A program made the position numbers and the translations under genes. Positions 17,762 to 27,037 of a stretch of 64,000 nucleotides of DNA are shown here, piece after piece (position 1 is the stretch's first letter; each line of letters starts with the position of its first letter). The notes under the pieces are model-generated. The model was not told where the DNA came from. It was given only the letters and a program-made list of their open reading frames with translations, and ran no database searches. Origin of the DNA: CAZPZZ01 sp964591245 (GTDB lineage: Bacteria; Acidobacteriota; Vicinamibacteria; Vicinamibacterales; UBA8438); the NCBI GenBank assembly GCA_964591245.1, contig CAZPZZ010000001.1, positions 1-64,000 of the forward strand, read 5' to 3'.

Positions 17762-19012
17762 ATGACAAATCGAAGCAAACGGTTGTGTGAAGCCAGTGGC
17801 GTATCCCGGCGGGAAGCTCTAAAAATCGGCGCCAGAGGCCTCGCGCTTGGGGTAGCCGGAGCCGTCAGCCCACTCCCCCCGCTTTTTGGTGCGGCCTCGA
17901 AGGCTCTCGCCGCAACCGAAGGGAAGATCCTCGTCGTCTTCGAGTGGTTCGGTGGCTACGATGGCTTGAGTACGTTCGTTCCGTATAGCAACGACGCCCT
18001 GTATCGCCATCGACCGAACATTGGTGTCCGCGAGGCTGACGTGCTGAAAGTCGACGAACATTTTGGCTTTCAGAAGTCCATGCTTGGCATGCACCGGCTC
18101 TGGGAAGAGGGAAACCTTGCGGTCATTCACGGCGCGGGTTACGACCAGCCGTCATTTTCGCACTTCACGTCGGCGTCCTACTGGCATACAGGTGCACCGA
18201 ACAGTGGAGAGGAATTCGGATGGTACGGACGTACCGCGGATGTACTCGATCCCAAGGGAACGCCCAACTACCTCGTCAACATCTCGCCCACCCAAACGTT
18301 GGCTGTTCGAGCCCGCGAACACGTCCCCGTGGTGTTCGATGAGCCGTCAGCATTCACACGCAACGTGTTCCACCCTCAGCACCCGATCGTCGATCACCTG
18401 GGGGTGGGCCAGGAAGCCCAGACGGGCGTCCACAAATTCCTGCTGGACGTCAATCGAAGCGCGCGTGATGCATCTGCGCTAGTCAGCGAGGCGTGGAGCC
18501 AGTACAACCAGACACGTAATCCGGATCTTCGCCTCCTGGACCTCGACAAAGTCGTAGCCTTGATCGAGGCAGACTTCCCTGCACGGCTGTACTACGTTCG
18601 CCTGCAAAATAGCCTATTCGATACCCACGTAAATCAAGAGAGCCCCCACAACCGACAGGTGCAGTACTGCTCGGACGCCCTCTGGTCGTTCTTCGAAGAA
18701 ATGAAACGGCTTGGTAAAGAAGATGACGTGGCCGTCTTTGTGCACAGCGAGTTCGGGCGTCGCGTGCCAGAAAACACCAGCCTTGGCACGGATCACGGCA
18801 CCGCCAATGTCTCCTTCGTCATGGGTGGTGGAATCAACGGAGGACAATACAGCACGCCGCCGAGTCTCACGGACCTGGTCCACGGTGACAATCTCCAGCA
18901 CACCATCGATTTTCGGCGTGTTTACGCATCGTTGATCGAAGAATTCCTCGGACACCCGTCGGCTGAAGACGTGATCGGCGAGAAGCTGAAGACGCTCGGC
19001 CTATTTGCTTGA
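17762..19012 (+). CDS. DUF1501 domain-containing Tat-exported protein
   Basis: Protein of 416 residues. SRREALKIGARGLALGVAG is a twin-arginine signal, so the protein is probably folded, perhaps with metal, before export. DUF1501 belongs to the alkaline phosphatase/sulfatase-like fold group; its marks here are FEWFGGYDGLSTFVPY, the GAGYDQPSFSHFTSASYWHTG block (replacing the metal-Ser/Thr region), FVHSEFGRRV and LGTDHGTANVSFVMGGGI. The histidines of TDHGT and the acidic residue of SEFGR are the usual predicted metal ligands. The substrate and reaction are unknown. The gene lies 36 bases behind DUF1800, the standard pairing. A second DUF1501 protein (22432) belongs to a different pair. Confidence 0.88.
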   Translation: MTNRSKRLCEASGVSRREALKIGARGLALGVAGAVSPLPPLFGAASKALAATEGKILVVFEWFGGYDGLSTFVPYSNDALYRHRPNIGVREADVLKVDEHFGFQKSMLGMHRLWEEGNLAVIHGAGYDQPSFSHFTSASYWHTGAPNSGEEFGWYGRTADVLDPKGTPNYLVNISPTQTLAVRAREHVPVVFDEPSAFTRNVFHPQHPIVDHLGVGQEAQTGVHKFLLDVNRSARDASALVSEAWSQYNQTRNPDLRLLDLDKVVALIEADFPARLYYVRLQNSLFDTHVNQESPHNRQVQYCSDALWSFFEEMKRLGKEDDVAVFVHSEFGRRVPENTSLGTDHGTANVSFVMGGGINGGQYSTPPSLTDLVHGDNLQHTIDFRRVYASLIEEFLGHPSAEDVIGEKLKTLGLFA

Positions 19013-19158
19013 TCAGAGAACGCACTGATCCGCACTGAGCTCATAGGTACGGGAGCCGGCCCCGCAACGCCCTACACACTGGGGCGGGTGAGAGATCGGC
19101 TCCCCCTCCTGAATGCTGTGCGTCGGAGAAATTCCTCCACACTGGGAGAAGCAATCGC

Positions 19159-21174
19159 ATGCGTATCTGTGTTGCGGTCGTGGCGTACGGAATACTGGCT
19201 AGTTCGGTCACCGCCCAGCCCGGCGCAGACTGGCCCGTGTACCTCGGGGACGCTGGTCGACGCCACTACTCAGCCCTCGATCAGATCACCCGGGACAACG
19301 TCAGCACACTCGAGCTTGCCTGGATCTACAACGCGGGTGAACTTCGGGGCAACCGTTCGACCATGTACACGAGTCCACTCGTCATCGAGGGTGTACTGTA
19401 TGGTCTCTCACCACGTCTTGCCGCGTTTGCGCTTGATGCGTCGACCGGCGCGGAGTTGTGGCGCTTCGATCCAGGAGTGCCGGGAGCCGCCCAACGGGGT
19501 CTGATGTGGTGGGAAGGTGAGGGTGGCCCTCGTCTGTTCTACACAGCAGGAAGCGTACTCCTCGCCATCGATCCCGAAGACGGCACTCCGATCACGACAT
19601 TTGGTGACAATGGCCAGCTTGAACTCACCCCGGACGGTCCAGGACGCTATATCGCCGTCACCGTGCCAGGGATTGTCTTCGAGAACACACTTATCCTCGG
19701 CTTCTCCACAACCGAAGGGTCTGACGCGTTCCCGGGGTCAATCCGCGCCTTCAGCGTCCATGACGGAACACTCGTGTGGCAGTTCGACACCATTCCCGCC
19801 CCCGGTACGCCGGGCGCCGAAACATGGACCGACGAGGGATCCCTGGCGCACGCCGGCGGAGCGAATGTCTGGAGCGGTATGACACTGGATACAGAGCGCG
19901 GCCTTCTCTTTGCGCCGACAGGCTCTGCCACACCAGACTTCTACGGTGCCGACCGTCTTGGCGACAACCTCTACGCTAACTGCCTGCTCGCGATCGACGC
20001 ACGCACCGGTGAGCTCCGGTGGCACTATCAGGTAGTCCGGCACGATCTCTGGGACCGTGACAATCCTTCACCCCCCACTCTCGTTCAACTGGAACGAGAC
20101 GGCAGGACCATCGATGCCGTCGCCTTGACGACCAAATCAGGCCATCTGTACGTCTTCGATCGGGAAACCGGTGAATCGATGTACCCGATTGTGGAAGTGC
20201 CCCAACTACCCAGCACACTGCCGGGAGAGGTGCCCGCCCCCAGTCAACCCTTCTCGGAGGTTGCATTCAGTCGACAGACCTTTGAAATTACGGAGCGGAA
20301 TGAGGCTGCACGACGCTTCGTAGAAGAACAGATCCAGGACTGGGATCTTCGAACAGGAGCGCCGCCTCGGGTTGGCACGGTGTTACTACAACCCTGGTAC
20401 GATGGGGGCGCCGAATGGGGAGGATCAGCATATGATCCAAACACCCATCAACTGATTCTCAACGCCAATGATGTACCAGGAGTACTGGAACTGACAGAAG
20501 TACCGGCCGGGTTCAGCGACTATGGTTTCTACGCTCAGCGTTGTGGCAGCTGTCACGGCTTAGACCTCGAAGGCACCGAAACTGCTCCACCTCTACTCGG
20601 AATACGCGACCGTTTAAATACCGAGGCCATTCTCGCTCTCCTGCGAGACGGTCGGGGACGGATGCCGGCCTTTGCCGACTTCGATGACGCCGAGCGGCAG
20701 GCCATCCTCCGCTACATCTCCCAGACCGAACCGGAGCGGGACGAACCGACAGACGAGGTCACGTACGTCCTGGGCGGCTATGTCTACCTTCGCGATCATG
20801 AAGATCTCCCAGGTAACACACCTCCCTGGGGCACATTGAACTCGATCGACCTCAACACCGGGGCTATCGACTGGGCCATCCCGTTTGGGAATTATCCGTC
20901 GCACCCGGACCTCGGTTATGGCGCCGTGAACTATGGGGGCCCCGTCGTCACCGCCTCAGGACTCATCTTCATCGCAGCGACTCCTGACAGGATGTTTCGC
21001 GCTTATGACACGCGAAACGGAGAATTGCTGTGGGAGACAGAACTGTCGGCAGGCGGGTTCTCGACTCCCGCAATCTACAATGTTCAGGGAAAACAATTTG
21101 TCGTGATTGCAGCGGGCGGTGGTCGAACGGGGCCACCCTCAGCCGCAGACTACTACGCCTTCAGTCTTCCGTAG
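19159..21174 (+). CDS. PQQ-dependent dehydrogenase with inserted cytochrome c domain (quinohaemoprotein)
   Basis: Protein of 671 residues with a short signal peptide (VAVVAYGILASSVTAQ) and GGGAGAAG-type ribosome site context before ATG 19159. The mature start DWPVYLGDAGRRHYSALDQI is the glucose/alcohol quinoprotein opening. Blades continue to about residue 445, with WHYQVVRHDLWDRDNPSPP carrying the W-D-x-D segment expected near PQQ. A cytochrome c domain is then inserted: CGSCH at Cys462-Cys465-His466 and a likely distal Met in GRGRMPAF. The propeller resumes at about residue 540 (GYVYLRDHEDLPG) and closes with FVVIAAGGGR. Substrate oxidation would pass electrons from PQQ to the built-in haem. 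It follows the DUF1800-DUF1501 pair and precedes DUF3500. Confidence 0.82.
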   Translation: MRICVAVVAYGILASSVTAQPGADWPVYLGDAGRRHYSALDQITRDNVSTLELAWIYNAGELRGNRSTMYTSPLVIEGVLYGLSPRLAAFALDASTGAELWRFDPGVPGAAQRGLMWWEGEGGPRLFYTAGSVLLAIDPEDGTPITTFGDNGQLELTPDGPGRYIAVTVPGIVFENTLILGFSTTEGSDAFPGSIRAFSVHDGTLVWQFDTIPAPGTPGAETWTDEGSLAHAGGANVWSGMTLDTERGLLFAPTGSATPDFYGADRLGDNLYANCLLAIDARTGELRWHYQVVRHDLWDRDNPSPPTLVQLERDGRTIDAVALTTKSGHLYVFDRETGESMYPIVEVPQLPSTLPGEVPAPSQPFSEVAFSRQTFEITERNEAARRFVEEQIQDWDLRTGAPPRVGTVLLQPWYDGGAEWGGSAYDPNTHQLILNANDVPGVLELTEVPAGFSDYGFYAQRCGSCHGLDLEGTETAPPLLGIRDRLNTEAILALLRDGRGRMPAFADFDDAERQAILRYISQTEPERDEPTDEVTYVLGGYVYLRDHEDLPGNTPPWGTLNSIDLNTGAIDWAIPFGNYPSHPDLGYGAVNYGGPVVTASGLIFIAATPDRMFRAYDTRNGELLWETELSAGGFSTPAIYNVQGKQFVVIAAGGGRTGPPSAADYYAFSLP

Positions 21175-21242
21175 TGCGCAACACCCAGTAACCCGTAGGG
21201 GCGGTCTTCTGGACCACCCGAATTCACCAAAGTGAGGTCGAC

Positions 21243-22283
21243 ATGAACCTGCATCGCTCGCCCCGTCTCATACTGCTCCTCGTGCTGACTGTAGTCTCTA
21301 TCGTTGGGACCATGGTCGCCGCGGAACGGTCCGCGTCAACCATGACCTCTGCCGCCGAAGCGTTTCTCGAAAGCCTGACACCAGACCAACACGCACAGGC
21401 CACCTTCACCATGGCATCCGACGAGCGGGAAAAGTGGCACTTCATCCCCACCGAGATGTTTCCGCGTAACGGCTTGACGCTCGGTGAAATGAACGACGAG
21501 CAGCGCGCTCGGGCCCACGATCTACTCAGTGCCGGTCTCAGCCAGCGGGGATATCTGACGACGACCGCCGTCATGGATCTCGAAGCTGTCCTCCACGAAA
21601 TCGAGCAGGGCGGCCGCATGGAACGCAATCCGGAACTCTACTTTTTCTCCGTCTTCGGTACCCCCTCGAAAGAAGGAGCATGGGCCTGGCGCGTAGAGGG
21701 CCATCACCTCTCGCTTCACTTCACTATCGTGGACGGCAGTGCGGTTGGCACATCGCCGAACTTCTTCGGCTCAAATCCTGCCCAAGTACGCTCTGGGCCA
21801 AAAGCGGGACTCCGCGTACTACGAGAGCGAGAGGACTCCGCCCGCACACTCGTCAACGCGCTCGATTCGGCACAGCGCGCCGAAGCAGTGATCGACTCAG
21901 TCGCCCCCAGCGACATCCTGACCGGCGCCGAACTGAGCGTCGACCCACTCTCCCCCGTGGGTGTCAAGGCGTCCGATCTCTCCACAGAGCAGCGAGGGCT
22001 GCTGATGGGAATTCTTGAGAGCTACACGTCCATCATGCCCGACGACATCGCCAGCGAGCGGATGGCCAGTATCCGTGAGGCCGGAATCAACGATATCGGA
22101 TTTGCCTGGGCGGGACACACGGATCGCGGAGAACAGCACTACTATCGGGTTCAGGGACCGACATTCCTGATCGAGTATGACAACACGCAGGGCGATGGGA
22201 ACCACGTACACTCGACCTGGCGTGATTTCACCGGCGATTTCGGGCGAGATCTACTACGGGAACACCTGGCCACGTCGCACTAG
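21243..22283 (+). CDS. DUF3500 domain-containing exported protein
   Basis: Protein of 346 residues. GAGGT lies four bases before the ATG. The signal peptide is LILLLVLTVVSIVGTMVAA. The DUF3500 hallmarks are AAEAFLESLTPDQHAQATF, EREKWHFIPTEMFPRNGL, HDLLSAGLSQRGY, YFFSVFGTPSKEGAWAWRVEGHHLSLHF, and a C-terminal half with FAWAGHTDRGEQHYYRVQGPTFLIEYDN and HVHSTWRDFTGDFG. The conserved His, Trp, Glu and Asp residues look enzymatic or metal-binding, but no reaction is known. The domain is common in Acidobacteria and Planctomycetes beside redox genes. It is the last gene of the plus-strand run that starts at 15881 and is closed by the hairpin at 22303. Confidence 0.88.
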   Translation: MNLHRSPRLILLLVLTVVSIVGTMVAAERSASTMTSAAEAFLESLTPDQHAQATFTMASDEREKWHFIPTEMFPRNGLTLGEMNDEQRARAHDLLSAGLSQRGYLTTTAVMDLEAVLHEIEQGGRMERNPELYFFSVFGTPSKEGAWAWRVEGHHLSLHFTIVDGSAVGTSPNFFGSNPAQVRSGPKAGLRVLREREDSARTLVNALDSAQRAEAVIDSVAPSDILTGAELSVDPLSPVGVKASDLSTEQRGLLMGILESYTSIMPDDIASERMASIREAGINDIGFAWAGHTDRGEQHYYRVQGPTFLIEYDNTQGDGNHVHSTWRDFTGDFGRDLLREHLATSH

Positions 22284-22302
22284 TGCTATCACGTCCACCC
22301 AG

Positions 22303-22339
22303 ATTGCAGGGGCGTGCCTCCCAGGCAGGCCCCTGCAAT
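22303..22339. terminator. Strong hairpin between convergent DUF3500 and DUF1501 genes
   Basis: ATTGCAGGGGC (22303-22313) and GCCCCTGCAAT (22329-22339) pair over 11 bp. Inside, TGCCT and AGGCA add five more pairs around a CCC loop. The hairpin stands 20 bases after the DUF3500 stop. There is no U tract, so it may be a factor-assisted bidirectional terminator or an mRNA end stabiliser. Confidence 0.5.
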
Positions 22340-22431
22340 GACATCGTTACCTGTCTACACGCCAGGTTTTGTGCCCCGCGCTGCCAGAGACGCACGTGCG
22401 ACGCCCCCAGTGCAGGAGCACGCTCTCTCCC

Positions 22432-23856
22432 TCAGGCGAGAATATCGTCAACCACAACTCCGGCCACGTCGGTGAGCCGGAAATCCCGTCCCTGGTACTG
22501 ATAGGTCAGTCGCTCATGGTTGAGCCCGAGCAGATGCAACATCGTAGCGTGCAGATCGTGGATGTGCACCTTGTTTTCCACTGCGTAATAACCGTAGTCA
22601 TCTGTCTGTCCGTAGCTGTACCCAGGCTTCACGCCTCCCCCAGCCATGAACATGGTGTAGCCATGAGGATTGTGGTCCCGACCATTCCTTGCTCCAGCCT
22701 CTGCCCCTGGCGTCCGACCGAACTCGCCCCCCCAGAGCACAAGCGTTTCATCGAGTAATCCCCGAGACTTGAGATCCGTGATCAAGCCGGCCACCGGTTT
22801 ATCGATCTCTGCGCAACTGCGTGGCAGGCCGGTGATCAACCCGGAATGATGATCCCACTTTGTATCCGGACCGTGGGTTGCCTGCACGAATCGCACACCG
22901 GACTCGGAAAAACGCCGGGCCATGAGACAGCGGAGACCGAAGTCGCGTGTCACCGGATCGTCCAGGCCATACAACTGTCGCGTGGCCTCTGACTCCCCGT
23001 CGATGCTCATCAATTCCGGCGCCTCGGTCTGCATGCGAAAAGCCAGTTCGAACGACTCGATACGCCCCTCAAGGTTCAGATCCGGACCAGTCGATTCGAG
23101 CTGACGACGTTGCCAACGCTGCAATAGATTCAGCTCAGCCCGTTGCACCTCGGATGACACCGCCTGATTGTTCAAGAAGTCGATGGTCGCATCTTCCGTC
23201 TTCATCCGGGTCGTGCCAATCGACGTGCCGTTGTACGGCGCTGGCAAGAACGCAGCGGAATAATTTTGAACACCACCGTGCTGATACGAGGGACAGATCG
23301 TGATGAAACCAGGAAGATCATCGTTCTCGGTTCCCAACCCGTACGAGATCCACGACCCCATGGAAGGCCGTACAAAACGATCGCTCCCTGTATTCATCGC
23401 CAAGATGGCACCACCGTGCGCAGCATTCGTGCCATACATCGATCGAATGAAACACAGGTCGTCAACAACTCCTGCTACATGCGGCAACAATTCGCTGACC
23501 CAGGCGCCCGATTGACCATGTTGCTGAAAATCCCACGGACTCTTGAACAAATTACCTGTCTCGTTGAACTGCACATCCGGCTTTGCAAAGGGAAGTGGCT
23601 TATTGTCGTCTCGAATGAGCAACGGCTTGTATTCGAACAAATCGTGTTGCGACGGACCGCCGTGCATGTGCAAAAAAATGACACGCTTCGCCCGGGGTGC
23701 GAAATGTGGGGATTTCGCATCCAAGGGATTCGTCTGCGCTGCGAGAAGATCACGCTGAAGCAGCGACGAGAGTGCAAGCCCGCCGAACCCGCAACCGCAA
23801 GTCTTGAGCATGTCCCGCCGGGTCCGCGCCGGTGGCTGGTAATGCGGAAACTTCAT
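22432..23856 (-). CDS. DUF1501 domain-containing protein (planctomycete type)
   Basis: Protein of 474 residues; AGGAG stands seven bases before ATG 23856. The N-terminus PARTRRDMLKTCGCGFGGLALSSLL is a twin-arginine-like export signal with an unusual CGC. The body shows ARAKRVIFLHMHGGPSQHDLFEYKP, GTNAAHGGAILAMNTGS, VRFVQATHGPDTKWDHH, LVLWGGEFGRTPG, GRDHNPHGYTMFMAGGGVK and HDLHATMLHLLGLNHERLTY. These are the metal-site strands of the DUF1501/sulfatase-like fold in its planctomycete form. The reaction is unknown. It begins 10 bases after the stop of the DUF1549/DUF1553 gene and must form an operon with it; this pairing is near universal in Planctomycetes and relatives. Confidence 0.9.
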   Translation of the reverse strand: MKFPHYQPPARTRRDMLKTCGCGFGGLALSSLLQRDLLAAQTNPLDAKSPHFAPRAKRVIFLHMHGGPSQHDLFEYKPLLIRDDNKPLPFAKPDVQFNETGNLFKSPWDFQQHGQSGAWVSELLPHVAGVVDDLCFIRSMYGTNAAHGGAILAMNTGSDRFVRPSMGSWISYGLGTENDDLPGFITICPSYQHGGVQNYSAAFLPAPYNGTSIGTTRMKTEDATIDFLNNQAVSSEVQRAELNLLQRWQRRQLESTGPDLNLEGRIESFELAFRMQTEAPELMSIDGESEATRQLYGLDDPVTRDFGLRCLMARRFSESGVRFVQATHGPDTKWDHHSGLITGLPRSCAEIDKPVAGLITDLKSRGLLDETLVLWGGEFGRTPGAEAGARNGRDHNPHGYTMFMAGGGVKPGYSYGQTDDYGYYAVENKVHIHDLHATMLHLLGLNHERLTYQYQGRDFRLTDVAGVVVDDILA

Positions 23857-23865
23857 ATCGCGCTC

Positions 23866-26800
23866 CTAATCCAGGTAGATAAACTCGCTCGCACCAAACA
23901 TCACATGGCATAGGCGGGTCCACGCGAAGACCTTATCCTCCTCGTCACGAGGGGCCACGGACTGCATCTCCGCGAGAAAACCAAGGGCATCGTCGATTTC
24001 CTGTTCTGTCGGAGGCCGCCCATAGCTCTCGACAAACCCTGCCTCGATACGTTCAGCCTCGCTCGAAAATTCCCTCGCCAACAAGCGGCCTGCGAAGCGC
24101 CCCGCCTGCTCTTCCACGAACGCACTATTCATCATGAGTAAGGCTTGTGACGGGACTACCGTCGTTGGCCGTGCGCCCACCGAATCGCTCGCATTCCCGA
24201 AATCAAACCCGGCAAAAACGTCGTAGATAGCGTTACGCACGACCGGCATGTACACCGAACGGCGCGGCGCCGCGTAAAAGTTGAAACTACCGAACGTGTT
24301 CCCCTCGCTGAACACATACCCAGTCGGGTCATACTCCTCTACACGGCCCCCCATCGTGAGGTCCAACGTTCCCGCAAGCTGCAACAACGCATCACGAATC
24401 GGCTCCACCTCAAGTCGTCGCCGATTCATACGCCAGTGCAATCGATTCTCTTGATCGACCCTCGCATTCACGTCGCTGTAGGCGGTACTGAGTCGATACG
24501 TACTCGATAACAGAATCTCTCGGTGCAACGCCTTGACCGACCAGCCTCCTTCGATGAACCGTCTCGCGAGCCAATCCAGCAGCGCCGGATGTGTCGGCGT
24601 GGCTCCGGTAGTTCCGAAATTGCTCGGCGTCCCCACCAGCCCACGGCCAAAATGCCAATGCCAAATCCGGTTAACCATTACCCGTGCCGTCAGCGGGTGT
24701 TCCGGATCAGTGATCCATCGTGCCAACTCGAGGCGCCCGCTACTCCCCGTCGGGATCGTAGGCGGCGCTACGATGTGATCGGTCACCCGCAAGAATCCTC
24801 GAGGCTGCGGGGACTCCGCCAGATTCAGGTGGCTTCCCCGAATGTGGACCGGAAGGTCGACCGCCTCCCCCTCCTGGACCGACATCGCATAGGGCGGCTC
24901 TGGCGGTGACGCGGCCTTCCGCTCGTCCACGATCGCGCGCAACTGAATCAACTCGCGAACCGCAGCATCCGCATAGCGTGTCTCCTCGGTCTCTTGGTCC
25001 AGACACACAACACACAGACGCCCGTCATAGATCAAACGTCGCAGCTCTTCGAGTTCGCGCGGCAAGCGAAAATCAGCCGGCGTGAGCTCCGCCTCGTCCC
25101 TCAGTCCGAGGCGTCCTAGATGCTCGGCCCAGGCGATCTCGACCATCGCAAAAAGACCCGCATAGCGCCAGGCAACCTCTTCAAGGCTTGTCGGGACTGG
25201 CCCACGGACAAGGCTCCTGGTCAGCGGAGCAATCAAGACCTTCTCGGAGGCTATGAGCCCTCGTAGCTCTTCAGTCACCTCGCCAAAGCGCGATGGAGGC
25301 GCTGCCGCGTACGCATTCCAGATCTGAAACACGACACTTGGGTTAGCGCCATCCCCCTGCACCGGTGGCCCTTCCCGGTACTGATAGAACGCCTCAACCC
25401 ACCGCTGGATCACGGTGGGTTCAAGGTCCTCCCGGCTCGCCACCCTAGCGATCTCTGCCACCGCACGTTCCTGCTCGATGTCGGTAGCGCCCCACGTGGG
25501 ATACACCTCCTCCGCCGCGAGAAAATACCGCGCCAATGCATCCCGCCGCGGCTGTCGAAGAATCAAATTTTGCGCCGCAACAAGATCGTCGACGACGGTC
25601 TGCGCCTCGTCGACTAACGCTTGCGCCTCCTCGTAGGCTTCGACCGTCTTCTCCGTAGCCAGCGCTCGTTCTACCCACCGCCGACCACCTTCTCTGGCCA
25701 TGGTCTTGGTCGAACGCATGATGCCAGCCAGGGCGTAGTAATCGGCGGTCGGAATCGGATCGAATTTGTGGTCATGACATCGGGCACACCCGATCGGTTC
25801 CGCCAGAAAAGCCCGCCCCACGATGTTGACCTGTTCGTCGACGATATCGATCAACATCTTGTCGACATCCTGTTCCGCCAACACCTTGGCCCCCAAGGTC
25901 AAGAACCCGGTCGCGGCAAGACGTCCGAATCGTTCCAACTCGTCGTCATTGGCGGAACCAGTCAGCAAATCTCCCGCAATCTGCTGCTGGACGAAACTGT
26001 CGTAGGGCTTGTCCTCGTTGAATGCCCGGATAACCCAATCACGATAACGGAACGCATTCGGGTGAGAGACGTTTTCGTCGAGACCATTCGAATCGGCATA
26101 GCGCGCCACATCCAGCCAATGCCGTCCCCACCGCTCGCCATACCGCGGCGATGCCAGCAACCGATCCACCACACGTTCGTATGCGCGCGGGCGAGTATCG
26201 GCGAGAAAACGTTCAACCTCTTGCGGGGTGGGTGGCAATCCCGTGAGGTCGAAGGTCACACGGCGAAGTAACTGGCGACGACTCGCCGGAGCCACGGGCA
26301 CCAAACCGTCAGCTTCAAGACGCGCCAAAATGAACCGGTCGATAGGTCCCCGAGACCAGGCCTCGTCCTGTACGCGAGGAAGTTCAGGGTGGGTCATCGG
26401 CCTGAACGCCCAGTGCTCGCGCCCTGGGCCAAAGTCATAGTCGCCCTCACTCGCCGACCGAACAGCCACCACGGGCACATCGGCAGTCCGGGGATCGGGC
26501 GCACCCCGACTGACCCACCGTTCGAAGTCCGCAACGACCGCCGGCGGCAACCGGCCATCTGGCGGCATCTTGATTGGGCCCTCATAACGGATGGCGTCGA
26601 TCAGCAGACTCTCGTCAGGCACACCCGGCACGACAACGGGCCCACTATCCCCGCCGCTACGCACCCCGGCGGCATCGACCAGTGCCAGCCCTCCCCGAAT
26701 GCGCTCGAGATCACCACCATGACACTGGTAGCACCGCTCGACCAGAACGGGACGAATCTTGGACTCGAAATGCTCGAGATCTTCAGCCGACGGCTGCTGC

Positions 26801-26907
26801 CCACGTGAAAACGCGGGAAAAGCAAGTGCCAGCAGAAGAACGACGAACATACTCGAACCAAGCCCAGCAAACACCCGCCCACTCCTAAATAAGGTCTTGA
26901 TCTTCAT
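23866..26907 (-). CDS. Exported DUF1549/DUF1553 protein with planctomycete cytochrome c domain
   Basis: Protein of 1013 residues. ATG 26907 opens MKIKTLFRSG and a signal peptide (FVVLLLALAFPAFSRGQ); the open frame upstream to 27204 is not protein-like and would overlap the divergent gene. Domains in order: a planctomycete-type cytochrome c (CYQCH, Cys59, Cys62, His63; PIKMPPDGRL with a possible Met ligand) to about 130; DUF1549 to about 380 (FDLTGLPPTPQEVERFL, RYGERWGRHWLDVARYADSNG, RAFLAEPIGCARCHDHKFDPI with a second haem-like CARCH); a helical middle; DUF1553 from about 650 (RLELARWITDPEHPLTARV). The DUF1549 block contains a full CxxCH, so two haems are possible. It is co-transcribed with DUF1501. 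Function unknown; often proposed for polymer or sugar oxidation. Confidence 0.9.
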   Translation of the reverse strand: MKIKTLFRSGRVFAGLGSSMFVVLLLALAFPAFSRGQQPSAEDLEHFESKIRPVLVERCYQCHGGDLERIRGGLALVDAAGVRSGGDSGPVVVPGVPDESLLIDAIRYEGPIKMPPDGRLPPAVVADFERWVSRGAPDPRTADVPVVAVRSASEGDYDFGPGREHWAFRPMTHPELPRVQDEAWSRGPIDRFILARLEADGLVPVAPASRRQLLRRVTFDLTGLPPTPQEVERFLADTRPRAYERVVDRLLASPRYGERWGRHWLDVARYADSNGLDENVSHPNAFRYRDWVIRAFNEDKPYDSFVQQQIAGDLLTGSANDDELERFGRLAATGFLTLGAKVLAEQDVDKMLIDIVDEQVNIVGRAFLAEPIGCARCHDHKFDPIPTADYYALAGIMRSTKTMAREGGRRWVERALATEKTVEAYEEAQALVDEAQTVVDDLVAAQNLILRQPRRDALARYFLAAEEVYPTWGATDIEQERAVAEIARVASREDLEPTVIQRWVEAFYQYREGPPVQGDGANPSVVFQIWNAYAAAPPSRFGEVTEELRGLIASEKVLIAPLTRSLVRGPVPTSLEEVAWRYAGLFAMVEIAWAEHLGRLGLRDEAELTPADFRLPRELEELRRLIYDGRLCVVCLDQETEETRYADAAVRELIQLRAIVDERKAASPPEPPYAMSVQEGEAVDLPVHIRGSHLNLAESPQPRGFLRVTDHIVAPPTIPTGSSGRLELARWITDPEHPLTARVMVNRIWHWHFGRGLVGTPSNFGTTGATPTHPALLDWLARRFIEGGWSVKALHREILLSSTYRLSTAYSDVNARVDQENRLHWRMNRRRLEVEPIRDALLQLAGTLDLTMGGRVEEYDPTGYVFSEGNTFGSFNFYAAPRRSVYMPVVRNAIYDVFAGFDFGNASDSVGARPTTVVPSQALLMMNSAFVEEQAGRFAGRLLAREFSSEAERIEAGFVESYGRPPTEQEIDDALGFLAEMQSVAPRDEEDKVFAWTRLCHVMFGASEFIYLD

Positions 26908-27037
26908 GTGCAACCGCAACGGTACTTCAGACCAACCGGAAGAAGAAACCACCAAATCACCACAAGGCCGAATGAGAAGACGGTATGCTAATCGCACGAC
27001 GTAACGTCCCGACCCAACCGCTAACGGAGAACTCGAC
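26908..27037. promoter_or_regulatory. Divergent promoter region, DUF1549 gene and PQQ dehydrogenase
   Basis: These 130 bases must hold both promoters. TATGCT near 26984-26989 is a candidate -10 for the plus-strand dehydrogenase. GACGT-A-ACGTC (26998-27008) is a near palindrome with one central base and could be an operator. The shared region suggests joint control of the two units. Confidence 0.35.
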
